Source of the DNA: BAIKAL-G1 sp943369525
GTDB lineage: Bacteria > Cyanobacteriota > Cyanobacteriia > PCC-6307 > Cyanobiaceae
Direction of reading: 5' to 3'
NCBI GenBank assembly: GCA_943369525.1
Contig: CALRNL020000007.1
Coordinates: 62,001-126,000, forward strand
Length of the DNA stretch: 64,000 bases
A program made the position numbers and the translations under genes. Below are positions 8,584 to 16,189 of the stretch, piece after piece. The notes beneath the pieces are model-generated. The model was given only the letters and a program-made list of their open reading frames with translations, had not been told where the DNA came from and made no database searches. Positions within the stretch are counted from its first letter, which is position 1, and every line of letters starts with the position of its first letter.

Positions 8584-8740
8584 GGTGTGGCAGCGAACCT
8601 GGGCCGGACCTTAAGGGGCCCCTTTGGGGTGATCGCCAATCCGGTACGGAACTTCACCCCATCCGCGGGCCCTGCGTCCGCCAGGACCCTCGCTGGGTGC
8701 CAGCCGGGGGGATCCCCCAAATCTGGCTGTTCGTGGGTCC

Positions 8741-9568
8741 TTACTGGCCCACCAACCCCTGTTGGGGGGAGCTGGCACTGGCCTGGGCCCGCCGGGGTAA
8801 CCGGCCGGCCAGAAAGGCGGTGCGGCCCGCTTCGCAGGCCTGTCCCATGGCGCGGGCCATGGCCGCCGGATCCCCGGCCAGGGCGATGGCGCTGTTGATC
8901 AGCAGGGCGTCGGCCCCCATTTCCATGGCCTGGGCTGCCTCACTGGGCACGCCGATGCCCGCATCAACCACCACCGGAACCCGGCTGTTTTCGATGATCA
9001 GGGCGATGTTGGCGGCATTGCGGATTCCCTGGCCCGAGCCGATCGGCGAGCCCAGGGGCATCACCGTGGCGCAGCCGGCCTCCTCCAGGTGTTTGGCCAG
9101 GATCGGATCGGCGTTGATGTATGGCAACACGGTGAAGCCCTCCTTCACCAGGATTTCGGCCGCTCGCAGCGTGCCGATCGGGTCGGGCAGCAGGTGGCGG
9201 GAATCGGGGATCACCTCGAGTTTCACGAAGGTGTTGTCCTCCTGGCCGGCCAGCTTGGCCAGCTCCCGGCCGAGGCGGGCCACCCGGACCGCTTCCTCCG
9301 CCGTGGCACAGCCGGCGGTGTTGGGCAGCATCCAGATGCGTTGCCAGTCGATCGCTTCAAGCAGGCCTTCGTGGCCGGCGGCCTGGCTTTGGACCCGGCG
9401 CACGGCGACGGTGACGATCTCACAGCCGCTGGCCACCAGGCTGGCCTGCATGGCCGCCAGGCTGGGGTACTTGCCGGTGCCGGTCATCAGGCGGCTGCGG
9501 AAGCGGCGACCGCCGATTACCAGGCCTGGGTCAGCCGCGCTTGCAGGGGGGGTGGAGCTATGGGCCAT
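8741..9568 (-). CDS. thiG: Thiazole synthase
   Basis: ThiG assembles the thiazole phosphate moiety of thiamine from deoxyxylulose phosphate, dehydroglycine and ThiS thiocarboxylate. The 275-residue TIM barrel carries MTGTGKYPS near 28-36, LPNTAGCATAEEAVRVARL at 81-99, the imine-forming lysine K116 in TFVKLEVI, and the C-terminal phosphate-binding VVDAGIGVPSEAAQAMEMG block. ThiS and ThiO are not adjacent. I saw no TPP riboswitch in front of it. Confidence 0.96.
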   Translation of the reverse strand: MAHSSTPPASAADPGLVIGGRRFRSRLMTGTGKYPSLAAMQASLVASGCEIVTVAVRRVQSQAAGHEGLLEAIDWQRIWMLPNTAGCATAEEAVRVARLGRELAKLAGQEDNTFVKLEVIPDSRHLLPDPIGTLRAAEILVKEGFTVLPYINADPILAKHLEEAGCATVMPLGSPIGSGQGIRNAANIALIIENSRVPVVVDAGIGVPSEAAQAMEMGADALLINSAIALAGDPAAMARAMGQACEAGRTAFLAGRLPRRAQASASSPQQGLVGQ

Positions 9569-9696
9569 GCCGCTCTTGGATTGCTCCAGGGATGGACAAC
9601 GGACAACTCCAGGATCGGAGCCGGGTTTGAAGGTACTGCCTGGGCCTTGTCGGCGACCTGCTTGCCCTTAGCCTGTAGGCAATTCCGGGTGCAGCT

Positions 9697-10245
9697 GTGA
9701 TTCCCTTTCTGCTGGCAGCAACCCCCCTGTCGGTGGGCGCCATCGTGCCCTTCAAGGCGCCCCCCCGCAACGAGCAGGCGGCAGAGACGGCCGTGCTGGG
9801 CGAAATGGCGCCGATCGATACCTTTGACCCCGTCGCCCGGGCGGCCGTGATCAGCAGCCAGTTGCCGCGCCAGTGGAACGGCACCTACCAGGCCTTCAAC
9901 GGCGGCTCGGTGTTACCGGTGACCCTGAAGCTGGTTTCCGTGCGGGCCCTAGGCCAGATGGTCGATCTCCATGGCGAGATGACCGTGGGTTCGGTGGCGG
10001 TGCCGGTGCAGGGCAACCTCAACGCCAAATCGGACCAGCTCGACCTCTTGGTGCTCGCCAACAACAAGCTGGCTGGCCTGGAGGCGGGTGGCGAATTTCA
10101 GGGGCTGGAATCCCTGGCCCTGAATGGTTGGATCGCACCCCGGCTCACCAACAGTGGGGGCCAGCTGGTCTTGAACCCGGTGAAGGTGGCCGGCCGGGCC
10201 CCCAAGGGCGTCACCAAGGTCCAGCCTGTTAGGGGCCTTTGGTAG
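9697..10245 (+). CDS. Conserved cyanobacterial secreted or lipid-exposed hypothetical protein
   Basis: A 182-residue protein starting with GTG at 9697, eight bases after a GGGT stretch. The first residues (MIPFLLAATPLSVGAIVPF) look like a short hydrophobic leader. The body contains LPRQWNGTYQAF and alternating beta-rich segments (VTLKLVSVRALGQMVDLHG, LDLLVLANNKL, GGQLVLNPVKV), suggesting a small beta-barrel or sandwich. Similar unnamed proteins occur next to thiG in picocyanobacteria as far as I recall. No function can be named. Confidence 0.7.
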   Translation: MIPFLLAATPLSVGAIVPFKAPPRNEQAAETAVLGEMAPIDTFDPVARAAVISSQLPRQWNGTYQAFNGGSVLPVTLKLVSVRALGQMVDLHGEMTVGSVAVPVQGNLNAKSDQLDLLVLANNKLAGLEAGGEFQGLESLALNGWIAPRLTNSGGQLVLNPVKVAGRAPKGVTKVQPVRGLW

Positions 10246-10474
10246 GTAACTCGGGAGCGGCTCCTGTCCCTGGGGATGGGGTTCAAGCCCAAACCCCACC
10301 GGGTCTGGCCTGGCTCTCCGCCCAGAATTTTGGCCATGATTTCAGGCCCTGCCTCGCTGGCCCCAACCCGCCTGCCCTGGAGCCCCCTAAGGATGGGCCA
10401 GGGGAATGGCTTGGGGCTTGCCAAAGCAAATGATGTGGCGCCGATCCGGAACCTGCCCCCTGGTTGGTGCTCCC

Positions 10475-10996
10475 TCAAACAGCTGTGCGTTCGAGGCGCT
10501 TGAGCCGTTTGCGGGCCGTGCTGTTGGAGGCATCTAGCTCGAGCACCTGGCGATAGGTGCTGCGGGCTTCCTCGCCCTTGCTTTGCTTTTCCAGGGCAAA
10601 GGCCAGGTTGTTGAGGGCCACCGGGTAGTCCGGCTTGAATTTCAGGGCTGAGCGGTAGTGGCGGATGGCCGCGGCGTAATTGTTCTGGGCGGCCAGGGCA
10701 AAACCAAGGGCGTTCTGGATCAGGGCCTGGGCTTCGGCTGGTTCCTCACCGGCGGTTTTCAGGGCCAGCTTGAGGCTGGCGGCGGCTTCGCCATAGAGCC
10801 GTTTGCGCAGCTGCACGGAGCCGAGTTCATAGAGGTCGGCGCAGGAGCGGTCACTGGATTTGGCAACCCCTTCGAGCCGGTTCAGGGTCGCCTCATCCCG
10901 GCGTACACGAAAAATCTGCCTGGCGACCACCACGGCGGCGCCTCCAAGCAGAACGATCAGACCGATTAGGTAGGCCTGGGGAAGCAGATGATCCAT
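10475..10996 (-). CDS. ycf37: Ycf37-like TPR protein (photosystem I assembly/stability)
   Basis: A 173-residue protein with one N-terminal membrane helix (about 8-28) and a cytoplasmic TPR domain. Repeats are visible at SCADLYELGSVQLRKRLYGE, ALIQNALGFALAAQNNYAAA and PVALNNLAFALEKQSKGEE. This layout matches Ycf37 of cyanobacteria and red algal plastids, where it supports photosystem I accumulation. It ends the minus-strand block behind rplT with an 18-bp gap, so it may be co-transcribed with rpmI and rplT. TPR proteins are common, so the name rests on the TM-plus-three-TPR layout and context. Confidence 0.75.
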   Translation of the reverse strand: MDHLLPQAYLIGLIVLLGGAAVVVARQIFRVRRDEATLNRLEGVAKSSDRSCADLYELGSVQLRKRLYGEAAASLKLALKTAGEEPAEAQALIQNALGFALAAQNNYAAAIRHYRSALKFKPDYPVALNNLAFALEKQSKGEEARSTYRQVLELDASNSTARKRLKRLERTAV

Positions 10997-11014
10997 GGGC
11001 CTACCAGGCGAAAT

Positions 11015-11362
11015 TCAGCTGTTGGCGGCGCCAACCACTGCGGTGAAACTGGCTGGGTCAACCACGGCTAGCTGGGCCAGCATCTTGCGGTTGATCTGCA
11101 CGTCGGCCTTCTTAAGGCCACCGATCAGGCGGCTGTAGCTGAGGCCGTTGAGGCGAGCTGCGGCGTTGATGCGGGCAATCCAGAGGCGGCGGAAGTCGCG
11201 CTTGCGGCGGCGACGGTCCCGATAGGCATTGCAGAGGGCCTTCATCACCCGCTGGTTTGCCGTGCGGAATAGGGAGCCGCTGCTGCCCTGGAAGCCCCGG
11301 GCGAGGCGCAGGATTTTGTTGCGGCGTTTGCGGGCGACATTGCCCCTCTTAACGCGTGCCAT
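11015..11362 (-). CDS. rplT: Ribosomal protein L20 (bL20)
   Basis: A 115-residue protein with the full bL20 pattern: MARVKRGNVARKRRNKILRL at the start, the long basic helix through RRRRKRDFRRLWIARINAAAR, and LNGLSYSRLIGGLKKADVQINRKMLAQLA at the end. It follows rpmI by 44 bp on the same strand. As in other cyanobacteria, infC is not adjacent. Confidence 0.98.
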   Translation of the reverse strand: MARVKRGNVARKRRNKILRLARGFQGSSGSLFRTANQRVMKALCNAYRDRRRRKRDFRRLWIARINAAARLNGLSYSRLIGGLKKADVQINRKMLAQLAVVDPASFTAVVGAANS

Positions 11363-11406
11363 GGATGGGTCTCAGGGAAAGGGAAAAACGGGAACCGGCG
11401 CAGCGA

Positions 11407-11604
11407 TCAGCTGTAGGGGAGCATGGCGCGCACGTTGTCGGCGTCGCGCTCGTCGACAAGGGCCATGGTGCCGAGGTGGCGCTTGCGCTTCGGGCTCTTG
11501 TGATCGAGCAGGTGATTGAGGAAAGCACGCCGCCGCATGAACTTCCCACTGCCGGTGGCCTTGAACCGCTTGGCGGCAGCTTTGCGGGTCTTGAGCTTCG
11601 GCAT
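11407..11604 (-). CDS. rpmI: Ribosomal protein L35 (bL35)
   Basis: A 65-residue basic protein, MPKLKTRKAAAKRFKATGSG, RRRAFLNHLLDHKSPKRKR and the C-terminal VRAMLPYS, which is standard bL35. The frame is open further upstream to 11955, but that part is only the shadow of the divergent SpoIID gene, so the start is at 11604. It is the first gene of the rpmI-rplT(-ycf37) transcript. Confidence 0.98.
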   Translation of the reverse strand: MPKLKTRKAAAKRFKATGSGKFMRRRAFLNHLLDHKSPKRKRHLGTMALVDERDADNVRAMLPYS

Positions 11605-11642
11605 GTCTCTCGCCGCTCGGGCACAAACAATCAAAGTACGAC

Positions 11643-11659
11643 GCGGAAGTGCCTTCCGC
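11643..11659 (-). promoter_or_regulatory. Short perfect hairpin in the rpmI leader
   Basis: GCGGAAG (11643-11649) and CTTCCGC (11653-11659) form a 7-bp stem with a 3-base loop, 38 bp ahead of the rpmI start, in the 88-bp region shared with the divergent SpoIID gene. Ribosomal protein operons are often controlled through leader structures, but I cannot show that this one is. Confidence 0.3.
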
Positions 11660-11692
11660 CAAGCTTCCGCCCCAGGTTGTCCCCCATCCCCC

Positions 11693-13231
11693 ATGCCTGA
11701 CCCGTCGAGCCTGTGCCATAAGTCTCTGGGGCGCAGGCGTTTTGCCCTGGTCTCCTGGCTAGGGGTTGGGGCCTTACTGGCGCCCGGTTGCCGCGCTGCC
11801 GACCAGCTCGCCTGGCCAGTGCCGCCACCACCAGCGATCCGCAGCGACCGACCCGTGCTCTGGGTGGGCCTGGCGGCCCACCTAGGCAGCAAGCCCTCCG
11901 CGGCCCCGCTCCTGCTGGAGAGCGCCAAGGGGCCCTTGGAATTGGTGGATGCCAAGGGTCAGCGGCTGGTGGGGCCCAGCCTGAAATTGGACTGGCGCAG
12001 CGAGCCCCTAGCCGTTCCCCTGCGGATCAGCCGTACGGTGCTTGGTCCCTTCCCCAGCCACGAGGCCGCCACGTTGGCGGCCGACCGTTGGCGCCAGCAG
12101 GGGGTGGCGGTGGTGATCGCCCATCCCGCCGATTGGGAGGTGTGGGCCCCGGCGGCTACGGCGGCCCCGGCGGGCCTGAAGGCCCGGCAGTTGAGCCTGC
12201 GCCTCCTGACGCGCACCGCCCTGACGGCCCAGGGCCCCAAGGGAACCGTGGCCCTGCAGGGGCCGATCAGCCTGGCGGCGCCGGCGGGGTTGCGTTGGCA
12301 GGGCGGCGTTTTTCAGGGGCCCTTCCGGTTGCAAGGCGATGCCTACGGCAGCTGGACTTTGGTTGAAGTGGTGCCCCTGGAGCGCTACCTGTTGGGGGTT
12401 GTGCCCCACGAAATTGGCGCCGGTGCGCCAGCCGCTGCCCTTTCCGCCCAGGCGATCCTGGCCCGCACCTGGGCCCTGCGCAATCGTGAGCGCTTCGTTG
12501 CCGATGGCTACCACCTCTGCGCCGACACCCAGTGCCAGGTCTACGGCGATCCGGGCCAGGCCAGCACCGAGCTGCGCCGGGCCGTGGCCGCCACCAACCG
12601 CCAGCTGCTGAGTTGGCGCGATCAGCCGATCCATGCGGTGTATCACGCCAGCAATGGCGGCGTTTCGGCCGGATTCGAGGAGGCCTGGGGAGGGGCACCC
12701 TTGCCGTATCTCCAGGCCTTTGCTGACGGTCCTGCCCCCTTCCGCCAGGCTTTCGCCCTGCCCCTGACCCAGGAGAGCCTGCCGGCCCTGTTGGACCAGG
12801 GCGAGGCGGGCTATGGCGCTGACCATCCCCGCTACCGCTGGCAGCGCCAGCTCAGCGCCGGCCAGGTTGGCGAGGCCTTAGGGGCCGCCGGGACGGCCCT
12901 GGGCGAGGTGCGGCGCCTGGTGGTGCTGGAGCGGGGCGCCAGCGGCCGGGTTCTGGCCTTGGGCATCCAGGGGGCCAAAGGATCGCTGGTGTTGCGCCGG
13001 GATGGCATTCGCCGGGCCCTGCGCCAGCTGCCCAGCACCCTGTTTGTGGTTAAGCCGGCCGGTCCGGGTCTCTGGAGCGTGGTGGGCGGCGGCTTCGGCC
13101 ATGGCGCGGGCCTCTCCCAGGCGGGCGCCATCGACCTGGCCCGGCGCGGCTGGAGCGTGGCCAGGATTCTTCGGCACTACTACCCGGGTGCGGCCCTGGT
13201 CTCGATCGAAGCGCTGAAGCAGGGCCTTTAA
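11693..13231 (+). CDS. SpoIID/LytB-domain secreted protein (putative amidase enhancer-like)
   Basis: A 512-residue exported protein of the SpoIID/LytB family, whose members cut or bind denuded peptidoglycan; cyanobacterial members are uncharacterised. The start at 11693 gives MPDPSSLCHKSLGRRRF followed by a hydrophobic stretch and GCRAADQ, a likely signal peptide. The family core is LERYLLGVVPHEIGAGAP, AILARTWALRNRERF, HLCADTQCQVYGD and HASNGGVSAGFEEAWGG in the middle, and GGGFGHGAGLSQAGAIDLARR near the C-terminus. It is divergent from rpmI and marks the last core gene before the polysaccharide island. Confidence 0.9.
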   Translation: MPDPSSLCHKSLGRRRFALVSWLGVGALLAPGCRAADQLAWPVPPPPAIRSDRPVLWVGLAAHLGSKPSAAPLLLESAKGPLELVDAKGQRLVGPSLKLDWRSEPLAVPLRISRTVLGPFPSHEAATLAADRWRQQGVAVVIAHPADWEVWAPAATAAPAGLKARQLSLRLLTRTALTAQGPKGTVALQGPISLAAPAGLRWQGGVFQGPFRLQGDAYGSWTLVEVVPLERYLLGVVPHEIGAGAPAAALSAQAILARTWALRNRERFVADGYHLCADTQCQVYGDPGQASTELRRAVAATNRQLLSWRDQPIHAVYHASNGGVSAGFEEAWGGAPLPYLQAFADGPAPFRQAFALPLTQESLPALLDQGEAGYGADHPRYRWQRQLSAGQVGEALGAAGTALGEVRRLVVLERGASGRVLALGIQGAKGSLVLRRDGIRRALRQLPSTLFVVKPAGPGLWSVVGGGFGHGAGLSQAGAIDLARRGWSVARILRHYYPGAALVSIEALKQGL

Positions 13232-13255
13232 GATGCCGCCACGGTTGGGGGACCC

Positions 13256-14629
13256 ATGGACGCGGGCGGCATAGCCACAGGACGCCGTCGCGTGAAGGCC
13301 GCCCTGTTCCTTTTCTGTTGTGGACTCGGCGGCAGCCTGCCCCATGGCTTGGGGGTCTGGTCGCCCCTGCCGGCCCTGGCCCTGGCCCTGGCCCTCGGGG
13401 GGTACGGCTTCAAGGCGGTTTTCCTTGGCCCCTCCCGGGAGTCCGTAGGGGGTGCCAAGCCGGGTGAAGCGGACCCTGGGCCTAGCGACGGATCGCCTGT
13501 TGACCGATCGGCTGTTGACCTGCCGGTGGTGGATCTGGTGGTGGCGGCCCGGGATGAGGAGGCGGTGATTGGCCGGCTGGTGCAGCGGCTGAGCCAGCTC
13601 GATTACCCCCAGGAGTTACTGCGTTTTTGGGTGGTGGATGACGGCAGCGAGGACGGCACCGCAGCGGTGCTCGCCGAGCAGCAGGTCCTCCATCCCCAGC
13701 TCCAGGTGGTGCGCCGGCCCCGGAACGCCGGTGGGGGCAAATCGGGCGCCCTCAATACGGTCTTGCCCCAGCTGGCGGGCCGCTGGTTGATGGTGCTTGA
13801 TGCCGATGCCGACCTGCAGAGCGATGTGCTCAGGCGGCTGGTGCCCTTTGCCGAGGCCGGTGGCTGGGCGGCGGTGCAGTTGCGCAAGGCGGTGGTCAAT
13901 GCCGGCCACAACCTGGTGACCCGTTGCCAGGCCATGGAGATGGCCCTCGATGCGGTGATCCAGGAGGGACGGCTCCAGGCCGGCGGGGTGGTCGAGTTGC
14001 GCGGCAACGGCCAGTTGCTGCGCCGCGAGGTGGTGCTCGCTTGCGATGGTTTTAATGAGGCCACGGTCACCGATGACCTGGATCTCAGTTTTCGCCTGCT
14101 GCTCGAAGGCCAGCCCGTGGGCCTGCTCTGGAACCCACCGGTTCAGGAGGAGGCGGTCACGACGCTCGCGGCCCTGTGGCGCCAGCGGCAGCGCTGGGCA
14201 GAAGGGGGACTGCAGCGCTTTTTCGACTACTGGCCCCGGCTTTGGTCTGGGGCAGTGCCGGCCCAGAAGCGGTTCGATTTGGCGGTGTTTTTTCTACTGC
14301 AATACGGCCTACCGGTGATGGGCTCCGCCGACCTGTTGGCCTCGTTGCTGAGCCGCACGGCCCCAGCCTTCTGGCCCCTGTCCGTGCTGGTTTTTGGCCT
14401 CTCCGGCGGCGCGATTGTCAAAGGTTGCCGCCGCCCCAGCGAGGGGCCGGCCCTGCCAGCCATGGACCTGGCCAACCTGGCCCTCGGCATCCTCTATCTC
14501 GGCCATTGGTTTGTGGTGATCCCCTACACCACCCTGCGCATGGCCCTGTTGCCCAAGACCCTGGTCTGGGCCAAAACCCTCCATGGGGGTGCCGGGGTCG
14601 AACCTGCCTTGGCCGATCCGACGCCGTAG
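13256..14629 (+). CDS. Membrane glycosyltransferase family 2 (cellulose-synthase-like)
   Basis: A 457-residue processive-type GT2 enzyme. Two hydrophobic segments lie at about 14-30 and 36-56. The catalytic domain has DDG at 128-130, DAD at 182-184, TDD at 272-274 and QRQRW at 310-314 (the QxxRW motif of processive synthases). Several C-terminal hydrophobic segments follow (about 335-355, 365-395 and 410-440), which would form the membrane channel. Such enzymes build or transfer beta-linked sugars at the inner membrane. It follows the SpoIID gene by 24 bp and could be co-transcribed with it. A GTG at 13291 is an alternative start. The sugar is unknown. Confidence 0.85.
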   Translation: MDAGGIATGRRRVKAALFLFCCGLGGSLPHGLGVWSPLPALALALALGGYGFKAVFLGPSRESVGGAKPGEADPGPSDGSPVDRSAVDLPVVDLVVAARDEEAVIGRLVQRLSQLDYPQELLRFWVVDDGSEDGTAAVLAEQQVLHPQLQVVRRPRNAGGGKSGALNTVLPQLAGRWLMVLDADADLQSDVLRRLVPFAEAGGWAAVQLRKAVVNAGHNLVTRCQAMEMALDAVIQEGRLQAGGVVELRGNGQLLRREVVLACDGFNEATVTDDLDLSFRLLLEGQPVGLLWNPPVQEEAVTTLAALWRQRQRWAEGGLQRFFDYWPRLWSGAVPAQKRFDLAVFFLLQYGLPVMGSADLLASLLSRTAPAFWPLSVLVFGLSGGAIVKGCRRPSEGPALPAMDLANLALGILYLGHWFVVIPYTTLRMALLPKTLVWAKTLHGGAGVEPALADPTP

Positions 14630-14768
14630 GTCCGGGGCGGGGACTCCCCAGGCCTGGCTCCGTTACCTGAATGCGTTGATTGACTGCGTTAAATCGACGG
14701 CGCTGATGCGCGGATCGGTTTAACCTTGACTTGGTAGCCGCCAGAGTGGCCCCATCCAAGGACGGCCC

Positions 14769-15779
14769 ATGCAGCAGCGAGTGCCGATCGCCTGCCTAGC
14801 CCCCTTCCCCCGCGGCACCGGCCTGGGCAACCGGCTCTTCCATTGGGCTCGCGTTCGGGTCTTTTGCCGGGAGCATGGGTTGCCGATGGTGGCTCCCCGT
14901 TGGTGGCGGCCGGCCCTGGGTCACCTGCTGCGGGGCACGGTATCGCCGGAACGGTTTGCCGGCCAGATCGCCCTGGCGGGCCTATTTCAAGCGGGACCCG
15001 GTGATTTGCCCTGGCATTGGCGATGGGGACCGCAGCTCGCGGGCCGCATCCTGTCCCAGCAGGACTTCCTGGCCGCCCGAGCCGGTGCCGATCCCATGGC
15101 GGAGCCGCAGCCGAATCCAGGGCCTGGCCCAGGCCCTCGCCAGGGGCGTGGGCGTTCCCTGCTGCTGATTGATCCCCCGCCCTATTCCTTTGCTGGTCTG
15201 AATGGCCATGGACCCCTGTTGCGCCGGGATCTCTTGGCAATCACCCGGCCGCGGCAATTGCAACGGGCCCGGTCCGTGCCCCTGGCGCCGATCGGCATCA
15301 ACATCCGCTGTGGTCGCGATTTTCGGCCGCCGCCAGCGGCTGGGGCCGGGGCGGAGTGGGTCGGTTGGTTGCAGCAAACCCCCCTCGCCTGGTTTATCGA
15401 GACCCTGCAGGCCGTGCGCGAGCTCGCCGGGGAGCCCGTTCCGGCCCTGGTGGTGTCCGATGGCAGTGAGCACCAACTGGCGCCCCTGTTGGACCTGCCG
15501 GCCGTGCGCCTGGTGCGGCCCACCACGGCCATCATCGATTTGATCGTGTTGGGTCGTACCCGCCTGTTGCTGGGTTCGGGCTCGTCGAGTTTTTCGGCCT
15601 GGGCTGCTTTCCTCGGCCAACAGACGGCGATCACGGCTCCGGGCCACCCCTTCAGCCGCTGGGATCTGGAGCCCCTAGAGGGCCAGACCCTGGCCAGCTT
15701 CCAACCCCGCCAGCCCGATCCCCAGGTGCTGGAGGCCATGGTTGCTGCGCTGGATCGCCCTGCCAGCTTTGCCTACTGA
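14769..15779 (+). CDS. Putative fucosyltransferase-like glycosyltransferase
   Basis: A 336-residue protein that I cannot assign to a named family. It resembles alpha-1,2-fucosyltransferases (GT11) in layout: an N-terminal GTGLGNRLFHWARVRVF at 17-32 (compare the GxGNQLF block), INIRCGRDF at 177-185 (compare the HxRRxD block that binds GDP-fucose) and the C-terminal DLIVLGRTRLLLGSGSSSFS at 257-276. The Arg-X-X-Asp spacing is kept, but the histidine is replaced by asparagine. A Pro/Gly-rich linker (about 112-128) separates the halves. It stands alone, 139 bp after the GT2 gene. Confidence 0.55.
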   Translation: MQQRVPIACLAPFPRGTGLGNRLFHWARVRVFCREHGLPMVAPRWWRPALGHLLRGTVSPERFAGQIALAGLFQAGPGDLPWHWRWGPQLAGRILSQQDFLAARAGADPMAEPQPNPGPGPGPRQGRGRSLLLIDPPPYSFAGLNGHGPLLRRDLLAITRPRQLQRARSVPLAPIGINIRCGRDFRPPPAAGAGAEWVGWLQQTPLAWFIETLQAVRELAGEPVPALVVSDGSEHQLAPLLDLPAVRLVRPTTAIIDLIVLGRTRLLLGSGSSSFSAWAAFLGQQTAITAPGHPFSRWDLEPLEGQTLASFQPRQPDPQVLEAMVAALDRPASFAY

Positions 15780-16189
15780 GCGGGGAAGACCCCACTGGTG
15801 TCACCGCTGGTCAGAGGGAATCCATGGCGGGGGAAATCTGGTCGCACGCCAATCTGATTTCCGGGCCATCTGATCTCCGGGCCATCTGATCTCGAGAGAA
15901 CCTGATCTCGAGAGAACCTGTCCCAGGCGAACCTGTTCTTCGGCCAGGCTGTTCCCTGAGCAATCTGTTCTTTTCAAAAGCCAATCGCCGGAACAACGTT
16001 TCGGTGGAAAATCCGATTGCTGGAACGCTTGATTCAGGAATCGATGCGCTGATGCTGCAGCCAAGCTGCAGGGCGAAGCAGATACGGCACAGGCACCCGT
16101 TGGCGTTAAATTTATACCATAGTCTCGGAAGAGTTGCGCTTGATCAATGTATCACTTGAGCATGTGCTTGCAACCTGGGGGTCGGTAAA
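15780..16189. other. 410-bp gene-free stretch with a minisatellite
   Basis: No credible gene is present. The first half is dominated by the degenerate 16-bp tandem array described separately. From about 16080 the sequence becomes AT-richer (GTTAAATTTATACCATAG near 16104-16121), which is where a promoter for the long downstream operon would be expected. I could not pick convincing -35 and -10 boxes. A short minus-strand frame at 15801-16064 follows the repeat and has no family character. Confidence 0.6.
15855..15982. repeat. Degenerate 16-bp tandem array, 8 copies
   Basis: Eight adjoining units of about 16 bp begin at 15855, 15871, 15887, 15903, 15919, 15934, 15950 and 15966. Units 3 and 4 are identical (TGATCTCGAGAGAACC), units 1 and 2 differ by one base (TGATTTCCGGGCCATC, TGATCTCCGGGCCATC), and units 5-8 have drifted and start with TGT. 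There are no spacers, so this is a minisatellite and not a CRISPR. It lies in the gap ahead of the operon that starts with the ABC exporter. Confidence 0.8.

Noticed and set aside
7400..8614. Long plus-strand open frame opposite sqdB
   Set aside because: It mirrors sqdB codons in a high-GC gene and has no family character; sqdB on the other strand is certain.
9569..9696. TPP riboswitch ahead of thiG
   Set aside because: No CTGAGA/ACCTGATC-type core found on the minus strand upstream of thiG.
11605..11955. Longer rpmI start
   Set aside because: The upstream in-frame part is antisense to the SpoIID gene; bL35 proteins begin at MPKLKTRK.
15855..15982. Possible CRISPR array
   Set aside because: Units of 16 bp adjoin each other with no spacers and drift in sequence, and no cas genes are near.
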